A stretch of DNA of 64,000 nucleotides, taken from NCBI GenBank assembly GCA_023428645.1, contig JAEYXD010000124.1, forward strand, positions 1-64,000, in the 5' to 3' direction. A program made the position numbers and the translations under genes. Below are positions 19,507 through 28,034 of this stretch, piece by piece (positions within the stretch are counted from its first letter, which is position 1; the number at the start of each line of letters is the position of its first letter). The notes under the pieces were generated by a model. That model was given only the letters and a program-made list of their open reading frames with translations, was not told the origin of the DNA and made no database searches. Origin of the DNA: Pseudomonadota bacterium. GTDB lineage: Bacteria; Pseudomonadota; Gammaproteobacteria; Steroidobacterales; Steroidobacteraceae.

Positions 19507-20646
19507 ATGGCAGAAAACGAAGACGGCCAAGAACGCACGGAAAGTGCCACTCCCAAGCGGCTCGAGGAAGCTCGACGCCGCGGCCAGATCCCCAGATCCC
19601 GTGACCTGACGACCGCCGCCGTGATGATGACGGCCGGCAGCGCCCTGTATTTTCTCGGCGGACAACTCGGCGGCCAACTGCACGGCCTCATGACGCGCGG
19701 CTTGACGCTCACGCGCGATCAAGCGCTCGATGCAAATCGCATTCTGCCGACGTTGTCGGCGGCGGCGTCCGATGCGCTGCTGGCGTGTGCGCCGTTGTTC
19801 GGTTTGACCGTGCTCGCGGCGCTGCTCGCGCCGCTGGCGCTCGGTGGCTGGAGCTTCAGCACGGAGGCGCTGGCACCGAAGATGAGCCGCCTGAATCCGC
19901 TCGAGGGCGTGAAGCGCCTGTTCGCGCTGCGCAGCCTCATCGAGCTGGGCAAGGCGCTGGCGAAATTCGGCATCGTCGCGTTCATTGCGGTGATCGTGCT
20001 GTGGGGCGATGCGCCGGAGCTGCTCGCGATCGGCCGCGAGCCGGTCGAGAGCGCGATCGGGCATGCGGCGCGCATGAGCGGGCAGGGGTTGATCGCCGTT
20101 TCCGCGGGCTTGCTGCTGATCGCGGGCTTCGACGTGCCGTATCAGCTGTGGCAGTACGCGAAGCAATTGAAGATGACGCGCGAGGAAGTGCGCCGCGAGA
20201 TGAAGGAGAGCGAGGGCTCGCCGGAGATCAAGGGTCGCATTCGCCAGGTTCAGCAGCAGCTCGCCCGCCAGCGCATGATGCAGGACGTGCCGAAGGCGGA
20301 TGTGATCGTCACGAACCCGACGCATTTCGCGGTCGCGCTGAAGTACGACGACAAGCGCATGCGTGCGCCGATCGTCGTCGCGAAGGGCGCGGACGTCATC
20401 GCGGCGCGCATCCGCGAGGTCGCGGCCGAGAACCAGGTCCCGATTTTCGAGGCGCCGCCGCTGGCGCGCGTGCTCTATCGCAACGTCGACATCGGCCAGG
20501 AGATTCCGTCGAACGTGTACGTCGCCGTCGCGCAGGTGCTGACGTACGTGTTCCAGTTGAAGGCCGCGGTGAAGGCGGGCATGCGGCCGCCGGAGAAGCC
20601 GGTCGTCGATGTGGATGAATCGCAGCCGGGCGCAGGCGTGCCCTAG
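19507..20646 (+). CDS. flhB: Flagellar export specificity switch protein FlhB
   Basis: FlhB is an inner-membrane gate protein whose cytoplasmic domain cleaves itself to switch export from rod-hook to filament substrates. The 379-residue product starts with the usual ERTESATPKRLEEARRRGQI, has four membrane helices in the first about 215 residues, and carries the autocleavage motif NPTH with Asn at residue 270, as in enteric FlhB. The end is a Pro-rich tail. It closes the fliL-flhB group and is followed by a tandem-repeat region. Confidence 0.97.
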   Translation: MAENEDGQERTESATPKRLEEARRRGQIPRSRDLTTAAVMMTAGSALYFLGGQLGGQLHGLMTRGLTLTRDQALDANRILPTLSAAASDALLACAPLFGLTVLAALLAPLALGGWSFSTEALAPKMSRLNPLEGVKRLFALRSLIELGKALAKFGIVAFIAVIVLWGDAPELLAIGREPVESAIGHAARMSGQGLIAVSAGLLLIAGFDVPYQLWQYAKQLKMTREEVRREMKESEGSPEIKGRIRQVQQQLARQRMMQDVPKADVIVTNPTHFAVALKYDDKRMRAPIVVAKGADVIAARIREVAAENQVPIFEAPPLARVLYRNVDIGQEIPSNVYVAVAQVLTYVFQLKAAVKAGMRPPEKPVVDVDESQPGAGVP

Positions 20647-20657
20647 CGGGCAAGCGC

Positions 20658-20830
20658 GTTCCCTCCTCCGCGAAGCGGGGAGGGATGGGAGGTGCGCGGC
20701 CGGTCACTGCATCGCTCTTCCCATCGGCGTTCCCTCCTCCGCGAAGCGGGGGAGGGACAGGGAGGGGGCGCGGCGGGTCACTGCATCTTTCCGCCTGTCG
20801 GCGTTCCCTCCTCCGCGAAGCGGAGGAGGG
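20658..20830. repeat. Tandem hairpin repeat between flhB and flhA
   Basis: A unit of about 71-74 bp is repeated: copy 1 starts at 20658, copy 2 at 20729, and a partial copy 3 at 20803. Each copy starts with gttccctcctccgcgaagcgg and forms a hairpin (ccctcctccgc with gcggaggaggg-type arms) at 20661-20684, 20732-20756 and 20806-20830. Between hairpins the units share a ggtcactgcatc segment. The form resembles REP-like or BIME-type intergenic repeats. It may act as a terminator for the flhB transcript. Confidence 0.8.
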
Positions 20831-20921
20831 GCGCAGCGTCAGCTCCAAACTCGCCACCAACGCGCTTCCTGAACGCCTGTTGCCGAAAGTGTGACCGGCG
20901 CCCGCTCGGCCGAACACGTCG

Positions 20922-20937
20922 TGGCCCGCCAGTTGCA
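20922..20937 (+). promoter_or_regulatory. Sigma-54 promoter of flhA
   Basis: TGGCCCG-CCAG-TTGCA matches the RpoN consensus, with GG (20923-20924) and GC (20935-20936) 10 nt apart. Transcription should start near 20948, only 7 nt before the ATG at 20955, so translation from the ATG at 20982 is more likely. It probably drives flhA-flhF-flhG-fliA. Confidence 0.82.
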
Positions 20938-20981
20938 CCTATATAGGCGCGTCAATGTGTCGACGCGCTGACAGCTACTTC

Positions 20982-23069
20982 ATGTCCGCCATCGCTTCAC
21001 CCCTCAACCTGACGACGGTCCTGCGCTCCGGCCTCGGCGTGCCGATCGGCGTGCTGGCCGTGCTGGCGATGATCGTGCTGCCGCTGCCGCCGATCGCGCT
21101 CGACGTCCTGTTCACCTTCAACATCGCGTTGTCGCTGGTCGTCGTCATGGCGGTGTTCTACGTCCTGCGCCCGCTCGACTTCGGCGTGTTTCCAACCGTC
21201 CTGCTGCTCGCGACGTTGCTGCGCCTCGCGCTGAACGTCGCTTCCACCCGGGTCGTGCTGCTGCACGGCCACACCGGCACGCACGCGGCCGGACAAGTCG
21301 TGCAGTCGTTCGGCGAATTCGTGATCGGCGGCAATTACGCCGTCGGCATCATCGTGTTCGCGATCCTGACGATCATCAATTTCATCGTCGTGACGAAAGG
21401 CGCGGGGCGCATCTCCGAAGTCACGGCACGCTTCACCCTGGACGCGATGCCGGGCAAACAGATGGCGATCGACGCCGACTTGAACGCCGGCCTCATCACG
21501 CAAGAGGACGCCCGCACGCGCCGCGCCGAAGTGCGTCAGGAAGCCGACTTCTACGGCTCGATGGACGGCGCGAGCAAGTTCGTGCGCGGCGACGCGACCG
21601 CGGGCATCCTGATCCTCGTCATCAATCTGCTCGGCGGCGTCGCGATCGGCATGATGGCGCACGACTTGAGCTTCACCGACGCCGCGCGCATCTACGCGCT
21701 GCTCACGATCGGCGACGGTCTCGTGGCCCAGATTCCCGCGCTGCTCCTGTCGACCGCCGTCGCGATCATCGTGACGCGCATGTCGGGCTCGCAGGACATG
21801 GGCGGCGAATTGCAGAAGCAGCTGTTCGGTCATCCGCGCGCGCTCGCGATCGCCGGCGGCTTGCTCGGCGTGATGGGCCTGATTCCCGGCATGCCGAACC
21901 TCGCGTTCCTGCTGATGGCGGCACTCTGTGGCTTCGCTGCATGGCGTCTGCAGAAGCGCTCGCAGCAGACCCGCGAAGAAGAAGCGCTGCCCGCGCAGGC
22001 GGCGCAAGCCCCCGTGCCCGCGCTCGAGCAACGCGAGCTCACGTGGGAAGACGTGCAGCCCGTCGACATCATCGGCCTCGAAGTCGGCTATCGGCTCGTG
22101 CCGCTCGTCGACAAGGCGCAGGGCGGCGATCTGCTCGCGCGCATCAAGGGCGTGCGGCGCAAGCTGACGCAGGATCTCGGCTTCCTCGTCCAGGCCGTGC
22201 ACATTCGCGACAACCTCGACCTGTCGCCGAACGCATATCGCATCAATCTCGCGGGCGTGCCGGTGGGCGAGGGCGTGATCTATCCGGAGCGCGAGCTCGC
22301 GATCAATCCCGGCAAGGTGTTCGGCAAGGTGACCGGCATCGACACGCACGACCCGGCGTTCGGCATGGAGGCGGTGTGGATCGAGCCGGGCTCGCGCGAT
22401 CACGCGCAGACGCTCGGCTACACCGTCGTCGATGCGAGCACCGTGATCGCGACGCACCTGAGCCACGTGATCCAAACACATGGTCACGAGCTGCTCGGGC
22501 ACGACGAAGTGCAGAACCTGCTGAACGCGCTCGCCAAGACGACGCCGAAGCTCGTCGAGGATCTCAATAAGCTGCTGCCGCTCGGCTCGGTCGTGCGCGT
22601 CCTGCAGGGTCTGCTCGCCGAGCGCGTGCCGATCCGCAACACGCGCACGATCGTCGAGACGCTCGCGGAGCACGCGACGCGCACGCAAGACCCGGTGCAG
22701 CTGCAGTCGCAAGTACGCGTCGCGCTCGGGCGGCAGATCGTCCAGGACATCGTCGGCATGCAGACCGAGCTGCCCGTCATCACGCTCGAGCCCGATCTGG
22801 AGCAGCTGCTCAGCAATTCGCTCGCGGGCACGAACGCGGCGACGCCGGGGCTCGAGCCCGGCCTCGCCGAGCGCATGCAGCACCGGCTCGCCGAGGCGGC
22901 GCAGCGCCAGGAGCTGTCCGGCGAGCCCGCGGTGCTGCTCGTGCCGCCGCAGCTGCGCCAGACGCTCGCGCGCTTCATGCGCTCGATCGTGCCGAGCATG
23001 CACGTGCTCGCGTGGAACGAGATTCCCGATAACCGCAAGGTGCGTCTGGTCACGGCCGTCGGCCGGTGA
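20982..23069 (+). CDS. flhA: Flagellar export protein FlhA
   Basis: FlhA is the nonameric inner-membrane export protein; its cytoplasmic ring docks substrate-chaperone complexes and its membrane part uses the proton gradient. The 695-residue product has about eight membrane helices in the first half with the family motif RPLDFGVFPTVLLLATLLRL, the FHIPEP region (VTARFTLDAMPGKQMAIDAD, then GLITQEDARTRR) and a large cytoplasmic domain. The ATG at 20982 gives a normal length; the alternative at 20955 would leave a 7-nt leader. Confidence 0.96.
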   Translation: MSAIASPLNLTTVLRSGLGVPIGVLAVLAMIVLPLPPIALDVLFTFNIALSLVVVMAVFYVLRPLDFGVFPTVLLLATLLRLALNVASTRVVLLHGHTGTHAAGQVVQSFGEFVIGGNYAVGIIVFAILTIINFIVVTKGAGRISEVTARFTLDAMPGKQMAIDADLNAGLITQEDARTRRAEVRQEADFYGSMDGASKFVRGDATAGILILVINLLGGVAIGMMAHDLSFTDAARIYALLTIGDGLVAQIPALLLSTAVAIIVTRMSGSQDMGGELQKQLFGHPRALAIAGGLLGVMGLIPGMPNLAFLLMAALCGFAAWRLQKRSQQTREEEALPAQAAQAPVPALEQRELTWEDVQPVDIIGLEVGYRLVPLVDKAQGGDLLARIKGVRRKLTQDLGFLVQAVHIRDNLDLSPNAYRINLAGVPVGEGVIYPERELAINPGKVFGKVTGIDTHDPAFGMEAVWIEPGSRDHAQTLGYTVVDASTVIATHLSHVIQTHGHELLGHDEVQNLLNALAKTTPKLVEDLNKLLPLGSVVRVLQGLLAERVPIRNTRTIVETLAEHATRTQDPVQLQSQVRVALGRQIVQDIVGMQTELPVITLEPDLEQLLSNSLAGTNAATPGLEPGLAERMQHRLAEAAQRQELSGEPAVLLVPPQLRQTLARFMRSIVPSMHVLAWNEIPDNRKVRLVTAVGR

Positions 23070-23093
23070 TGCATCCGCGATGAGTGACGAACG

Positions 23094-24332
23094 ATGAAGA
23101 TCAAACATTACCGCGCCCCCGACATGCGCACCGCGCTGCGCCAGGTGCGCGACGCGCAAGGCCCGGACGCCGTCATCCTGTCGAGCCGCCGCATTCAAGG
23201 CGGCGTCGAGGTCGTCGCCGCGATCGACTATGACGAGATTGCGGATGGTCCGAGCGACAGCGCCGCCGGATATGGTCTCGAAACGGCGCCGGCACCGGAG
23301 CCGCGCGAGTTCGTTGCGCAATCCGCGCGCGCGACCCGCCCGGCCGCGCGTCCGAGTACTGCAAGTCCCGCCGCCGAGACGCCGCCGGCCATCGGTCTCG
23401 AAGATGGCGCGGACGTGAACGAAGAGCTGCGTACGTTGCGTCGCATGCTCGAAACCCAACTCGCCACGCTCGCTTGGAACGATCTGACCCGACGCGCGCC
23501 GGTGCAGACGGAGCTGTTGAAGCAGCTGAGCACGCTCGGCCTCGGCCACGATCTGTGCACCGAGCTCGTCGCGCAGATGCCGGCCCGTTGCGAGCTCGCG
23601 GAAGCGCAGCGGCTCGCGCTCGCGCTCGTGTCGCGGCGGCTCGCCACGATGGACGAGCGCTGGCTCGACAACGGCGGGGTCGTCGCGCTCGTCGGCCCGA
23701 CGGGCGTCGGCAAGACCACGCTGCTCGCGAAGCTCGCGGCGCGCTGGGTCCTGCGGCACGGCCCGCGTCAGCTCGCGCTGATCACGACCGATTGCGTGCG
23801 CATCGGTGCGCAAGAGCAGATTCATACACTCGGCCGCCTGCTCGGCGCGCCGGCCTACGCCGTGGAAGGTCCCGAGCAGCTCGCCGAGCTGCTCGAACAG
23901 CTCGGCGATCGCAGGCTGATCCTGATCGATACCGCCGGCTTGAGTCAGCGCGACGCGAATCTCGAGCGGCAGCTCACGGCGATCAGCGCGGCGAGCGAGC
24001 GCATCGAGACCTGCCTCGTCATGTCCGCGGCCGCGCAGGCCGGCTCGATCGAAGAGACGTTCGAGCGTTTCGCGGCGGCCTCGCCCGCGAGCTGCGTGCT
24101 CACGAAGCTCGACGAGGCGACGAGCCTCGGCGGCGCGATCTCGACGCTGGTGCGCACGAAGCTGCCGCTCGCGTACGTGAGCGACGGTCAACGTGTTCCG
24201 GAAGATTTGAACCCCGCTCGCGCGCATCAGCTGGTCGCGCGCGCGGTCGAGCTGTCGCGTCGGGCGGGCGCGACGGCGGATGAAGATTTGCTGCGCCGGC
24301 GCTTCGGCGCCGTGGCACACGCGCTCGCCTGA
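23094..24332 (+). CDS. flhF: Polar flagellar placement GTPase FlhF
   Basis: FlhF is an SRP-type GTPase that marks the cell pole where the flagellum is built. The 412-residue product has the N-terminal B domain (MKIKHYRAPDMRTALRQVRD), a linker, the N domain, and the G domain with GPTGVGKTTLLAKLA (G1), DTAGLSQRD (G3) and TKLDEATSLGG (G4). The length is near the usual 380-490. With flhG next to it, this indicates polar flagellation. Confidence 0.95.
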   Translation: MKIKHYRAPDMRTALRQVRDAQGPDAVILSSRRIQGGVEVVAAIDYDEIADGPSDSAAGYGLETAPAPEPREFVAQSARATRPAARPSTASPAAETPPAIGLEDGADVNEELRTLRRMLETQLATLAWNDLTRRAPVQTELLKQLSTLGLGHDLCTELVAQMPARCELAEAQRLALALVSRRLATMDERWLDNGGVVALVGPTGVGKTTLLAKLAARWVLRHGPRQLALITTDCVRIGAQEQIHTLGRLLGAPAYAVEGPEQLAELLEQLGDRRLILIDTAGLSQRDANLERQLTAISAASERIETCLVMSAAAQAGSIEETFERFAAASPASCVLTKLDEATSLGGAISTLVRTKLPLAYVSDGQRVPEDLNPARAHQLVARAVELSRRAGATADEDLLRRRFGAVAHALA

Positions 24333-24382
24333 GCGCGGCATTTGATGACGTCGAAGTCGAACTACGAAAACTAGGAACCAAG

Positions 24383-25255
24383 ATGGAATTCAGTCAATCA
24401 GCCGGGCTCAAGCGCGTGACCAGCCCCGGTCCCGTGCAAGTCATCGCCGTGACCGGCGGCAAGGGCGGGGTGGGCAAGACGAGTGTCGCGGTCAATCTTG
24501 CCACCGCGCTCGCGAGCGCCGGCCGTCGCGCGATGCTGCTCGACGGTGATCTCGGCCTCGCGAACGTCGACGTGTTCCTCGGCTTGTCGCCGCGGCACAC
24601 GATGGCTCACGTGCTGACGGGCGAGCGCACGCTCGAGGAAATCATTCTCGAATCGCCGCAAGGTATTCAGGTCGTGCCGGGCGCCTCGGGAATCGCCGAG
24701 CTCGCGAATCTTTCGGCGGCGGGTCACTTGAGTCTCGTGCAGGCATTCAGCTCGTTGAGCGCGCGCGTCGACGTCCTGGTCGTCGACACCGCCGCGGGCA
24801 TCTCGCACAGCGTCACGCAGTTCGCGCAGGCGGCGCAGCACGTCGTCGTGGTCGTGTGCGACGAGCCGGCGTCGATGACGGACGCGTACGCGCTGGTGAA
24901 GGTCCTGAGCCGCAATCACGATGTGACGCAGTTCCGGGTGGTCGCGAACATGGTGCGCTCGCCGGGCGAGGGCGAGGCGCTGTTTCAAAAGCTGCAGCGG
25001 GTGACGTCCAAGTTCCTCGACGTCACGCTCGAATACGCTGGGGAAATCCCCGAAGACCCGTACCTGCGCCGCTCGATCCGTGAACAGCGTCCCGTGCTGG
25101 CAGCATTTCCCGCCTGTCCGGCGAGCCGTGCATTCAAGAAATTGGCGTTGCGGGCCGATAAGTGGCCTGTACCCGAGGGCCCGCGAGGAAATCTGGAGTT
25201 CTTCGTCGAGCGCCTGGTGCGCCGGCCGCACGCGCGGCTGGAGGTCGTGAAGTGA
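24383..25255 (+). CDS. flhG: Flagellar number regulator FlhG/FleN (MinD-like ATPase)
   Basis: FlhG limits flagellar number by stimulating FlhF GTPase and, in Pseudomonas, by binding FleQ. The 290-residue product has the deviant Walker A KGGVGKT near residue 30, switch regions LLDGDLGLANVDVFLGLSP and VDTAAGISHSVTQF, and a C-terminus with GNLEFFVERLVRR, as in FleN. An N-terminal SQSAGLKR stretch resembles the DQAxxLR motif that activates FlhF. Its stop overlaps the fliA start as GTGA. Confidence 0.94.
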   Translation: MEFSQSAGLKRVTSPGPVQVIAVTGGKGGVGKTSVAVNLATALASAGRRAMLLDGDLGLANVDVFLGLSPRHTMAHVLTGERTLEEIILESPQGIQVVPGASGIAELANLSAAGHLSLVQAFSSLSARVDVLVVDTAAGISHSVTQFAQAAQHVVVVVCDEPASMTDAYALVKVLSRNHDVTQFRVVANMVRSPGEGEALFQKLQRVTSKFLDVTLEYAGEIPEDPYLRRSIREQRPVLAAFPACPASRAFKKLALRADKWPVPEGPRGNLEFFVERLVRRPHARLEVVK

Positions 25256-25986
25256 GCGTCGGGGCTTACAGCGCGCAGCGCGCGGGCCGCGACACGGATG
25301 CGATGGTGATGCGCCACGCCGAACTGGTGAAGCGCATCGCCTATCACCTCGCGGGGCGCCTGCCCGCGTCGGTGGAAGTGTCGGATTTGATCCAAGCCGG
25401 AATGCTCGGCTTGCTCGAAGCGGCCTCGAACTACACCGCGGATCGCGGCGCGAGTTTCGAGACCTACGCGGGCATCCGCATTCGCGGCGCGATGCTCGAT
25501 GCGCTCCGCAAGCTGGATTGGGCGCCGCGCTCCGTGCACCGCAAGGCGCGCGCCGCGCAGCAGGCGGTTCGCGAGCTCGAAGCGGAGTTCGGTCGCGAGG
25601 CGCGTGACGGCGAGATCGCGGCACGCATGGGCGTGTCGCTCGAGGAGTACCACAAGATCAGCCACGATGCGGCGAGCTGCCGCATCTCGAGCCTGGACGA
25701 CTCGAACGGCGATGAAGACTCGCTGCTCGGCCGCGTCGAGGACGAAACGGCCGATCCGTTCCTCGATGCGAGCGACGCGGGCTTTCGCAAGGCGCTCGCG
25801 AAAGCGATCGGCGAGCTGCCCGAGCGCGAGCGGTTGGTGATGTCGTTGTACTACGACGACGAGTTGAATCTGAAAGAGATCGGCGCGGTGCTGAAAGTCA
25901 CCGAGTCGAGAGTGTGTCAGCTGCACGGGCAGGCGCTCGTGCGATTGAAGGCTCGGCTCGCGGACTGGCGCGATCGAGTCGCGTGA
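25252..25986 (+). CDS. fliA: Flagellar sigma factor FliA (sigma-28)
   Basis: FliA directs RNA polymerase to late flagellar promoters such as the one before fliC. The 244-residue product has sigma regions 2 (LVKRIAYHLAGRLPASVEVS, then DLIQAGMLGLLEAA), 3 and 4 (LPERERLVMSLYYDDELNLK, then TESRVCQLHGQALVRLK). The GTG at 25252 is chosen because it overlaps the flhG stop and has GGAGG (25240-25244) 7 nt upstream; it gives the usual length. The anti-sigma factor flgM is not in the window. Confidence 0.95.
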   Translation: MSVGAYSAQRAGRDTDAMVMRHAELVKRIAYHLAGRLPASVEVSDLIQAGMLGLLEAASNYTADRGASFETYAGIRIRGAMLDALRKLDWAPRSVHRKARAAQQAVRELEAEFGREARDGEIAARMGVSLEEYHKISHDAASCRISSLDDSNGDEDSLLGRVEDETADPFLDASDAGFRKALAKAIGELPERERLVMSLYYDDELNLKEIGAVLKVTESRVCQLHGQALVRLKARLADWRDRVA

Positions 25987-26035
25987 CGAGTTGCGGTGAG
26001 TCGCGCCCGACGTGAGTTGAAAGGAGAGGGCTGTT

Positions 26036-26428
26036 GTGAGCAAAGACATGAAGTTTCTGGTCGTCGACGATTTCTCGACGATGCGACGCATCATCAAGAA
26101 CCTGTTGAACGATCTCGGATACGCGAACGTCACGGAGGCCGACGATGGCGCGACGGCGCTGCCGATGCTGCAAGCCGGCAACTTCGATTTCCTGGTCACG
26201 GACTGGAACATGCCCGGCATGCCGGGGCTGGACCTGTTGAAAGCGGTGCGCGCCGATGCGCGTCTCGCGAAGCTTCCGGTACTGATGCTCACGGCGGAAG
26301 CGAAGCGCGAGCAGATCATCGAAGCGGCCCAGGCCGGCGTGAACGGCTACGTCATCAAACCGTTCACGGCGGTGACGCTCAAAGAGAAGATCGACAAGAT
26401 CCTCGAGGCGAAGGCGAACGCGGCCTAG
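26036..26428 (+). CDS. cheY: Chemotaxis response regulator CheY
   Basis: CheY-P binds FliM and switches rotation. The 130-residue single receiver domain has the acidic pair D11-D12 (VVDDFSTMRR), phospho-acceptor D56 (LVTDWNMPGM), the LTAEA Thr and the KPF Lys, so it should be active. The start is GTG at 26036 with a strong AAGGAGAGGG upstream. cheZ follows, but no cheA kinase is present in the window. Confidence 0.96.
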   Translation: MSKDMKFLVVDDFSTMRRIIKNLLNDLGYANVTEADDGATALPMLQAGNFDFLVTDWNMPGMPGLDLLKAVRADARLAKLPVLMLTAEAKREQIIEAAQAGVNGYVIKPFTAVTLKEKIDKILEAKANAA

Positions 26429-26503
26429 GTCATCAGGCGTCGCGACTGGCCACGGCCTTCGGCTCAGGAGCTGCGCTAGGACCACCGCCCAAGGAAACAT
26501 CGA

Positions 26504-27247
26504 ATGAGCTCCCGCCATCCGTTCCAAGAAGACTACGGTCCGCTCGTCGACGCGCTCTCCGATGCGCTCGCGGCCGGCGACGAGGCGCTGTTCCTCGCCG
26601 AACTCGACACGCTCGTGCAGCGTCGCGAAGCCGAGCTGTTCGGGGAGCTGCGCAAGCTGACGACGGATCTGCAGTCCGCGCTCGAGCGCTTTCGCATCGA
26701 TTCGCGCCTGGTCGATCTCGCCGAAAAGGAAGTGCCGAACGCGAAGCATCGGCTCGATCACGTCCTCAAGCTCACCGACGAGGCGGCGCATCGCACGATG
26801 GATCTCGTCGAGCAGTCCGGGCCGCTCGCGGAGCGCACGGCGAAGCAGGCCGGTACGATCATCGAATCATGGCGCCGCTTTCGGACGCGCGAAATTCAGG
26901 TCGGCGAGTTCCAGCATCTCGTGCTGAGCATGGACGAGTTCCTGGACGCCGCCCGCCACGACATGGACCAGGTTCGCGGCAATCTTGCCGAAGTCATGAT
27001 GACGCAGGGCTACCAGGACCTGTCCGGCCAGATCATCAGAGGCGTCATGAAGCTCGTCGGCGAGCTCGAAACGGCGCTCGTGGAGCTCGTGCGCCTGTCG
27101 AAATCGGCCGGCGCGGCCGGCGCGAAACGCCCGTTATCGGAGGAGACGCGCCGCGGCTTCGGCCCGGTCGTTCCAGGGATCAACAATGGTCCTGCGGTCA
27201 GCGGCCAGCAGGACGTCGATTCGCTGCTGGCGGGGTTGGGGATGTAG
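26504..27247 (+). CDS. cheZ: CheY-P phosphatase CheZ
   Basis: CheZ dephosphorylates CheY-P. The 247-residue product is a long helical hairpin with the active-site segment MMTQGYQDLSGQIIRGVMKL, whose QDLSGQ contains the catalytic Gln. It ends with the CheY-binding peptide DVDSLLAGLGM after a flexible linker. The length is slightly above E. coli CheZ. It lies 75 bp after cheY and 10 bp before motC. Confidence 0.94.
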   Translation: MSSRHPFQEDYGPLVDALSDALAAGDEALFLAELDTLVQRREAELFGELRKLTTDLQSALERFRIDSRLVDLAEKEVPNAKHRLDHVLKLTDEAAHRTMDLVEQSGPLAERTAKQAGTIIESWRRFRTREIQVGEFQHLVLSMDEFLDAARHDMDQVRGNLAEVMMTQGYQDLSGQIIRGVMKLVGELETALVELVRLSKSAGAAGAKRPLSEETRRGFGPVVPGINNGPAVSGQQDVDSLLAGLGM

Positions 27248-27257
27248 TTGACGGTTC

Positions 27258-27998
27258 ATGGATATCCTAAGTCTCATCGGTCTCGTCCTCGCGGTCGTCG
27301 CGATCGTCGTCGGTGCCGTGCTGAAGGGCGCCGGCATCCAGGCGCTGCTGTCTTCCGCCGCGTTCATGATCGTGATCGTGGGCACGGTCGCTGCGATCTG
27401 CGTGCAGACGCCGATGCCCGTGATGAAGCACGCGCTGCGCATCCTGCCGTGGGTGTTCAAGCCGCCCTCGTTCGAACGTGCGACATTGCTCAAGAAGATC
27501 GTCGAGTGGAGCAACACCGCGCGCAAACAGGGCCTGCTCGGCCTCGAGCCGATCATCGACCGGGAGCCGGATGAATTCGTGCGCAAGGGCCTGCAGCTCG
27601 TCGTCGACGGCGGCGAGCCCGACGTCATCCGCAACATCCTCGAGGTCGATCTGAACGTGCGCGAGCAGGCCGACACGCGCGCCGCGAAAGTATTCGAGGG
27701 CATGGGCGTGTATTCGCCGACGCTCGGCATCATCGGTGCCGTGCTCGGCTTGATGGCGGTCATGCAGAATCTGGCGGATCCCGCCAAGCTCGGCCAAGGC
27801 ATTGCCGCGGCGTTCGTCGCGACGATCTACGGCATCGGCCTTGCCAACCTGTTCTTCCTGCCCGCCGCGAGCAAGCTGAAGGTCGCGATCCAGGGCCAGT
27901 CCGAAGCCCGCGAGATGGTGATCGAAGGGATGATCTCGATCGCCCAAGGCGAGAATCCGCGCTCGATCGAATCGAAGCTGCAGGGATACCTGCACTAG
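27258..27998 (+). CDS. motC: Flagellar stator protein MotC (MotA family)
   Basis: MotA-family proteins form the five-subunit ring of the stator that conducts ions and pushes FliG. The 246-residue product has four membrane helices, the N-terminus MDILSLIGLVLAVVAIVVGA and the pore motif LGIIGAVLGLMAVMQNL in the third helix. A cytoplasmic loop between helices 2 and 3 carries the charged residues that meet FliG. The N-terminus and the gene order are closest to Pseudomonas MotC; the ion is probably the proton. Confidence 0.92.
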   Translation: MDILSLIGLVLAVVAIVVGAVLKGAGIQALLSSAAFMIVIVGTVAAICVQTPMPVMKHALRILPWVFKPPSFERATLLKKIVEWSNTARKQGLLGLEPIIDREPDEFVRKGLQLVVDGGEPDVIRNILEVDLNVREQADTRAAKVFEGMGVYSPTLGIIGAVLGLMAVMQNLADPAKLGQGIAAAFVATIYGIGLANLFFLPAASKLKVAIQGQSEAREMVIEGMISIAQGENPRSIESKLQGYLH

Positions 27999-28034
27999 TC
28001 GCCGGCCCAGCCGCCGGCAACTCGCAGCTTCGTC

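Larger units (their letters stand above)
20647..20981 (+). other. flhB-flhA intergenic region (335 bp)
   Basis: This stretch contains three copies of a hairpin-bearing repeat (20658-20830) and a sigma-54 promoter (20922-20937). Several short overlapping frames exist here, but they run across the repeats with low-complexity Arg/Ser-rich translations and are not credible genes. Confidence 0.7.

Noticed and set aside
20658..20830. Possible CRISPR array
   Set aside because: Only three imperfect units with spacers that are themselves similar, and no cas genes; the structure is a tandem hairpin repeat.
20997..24341. A 1114-codon open frame on the - strand opposite flhA and flhF
   Set aside because: It is antisense to two clearly identified genes, has Arg/His/Asp-rich shadow composition without family motifs, and such long antisense frames are common in high-GC DNA.
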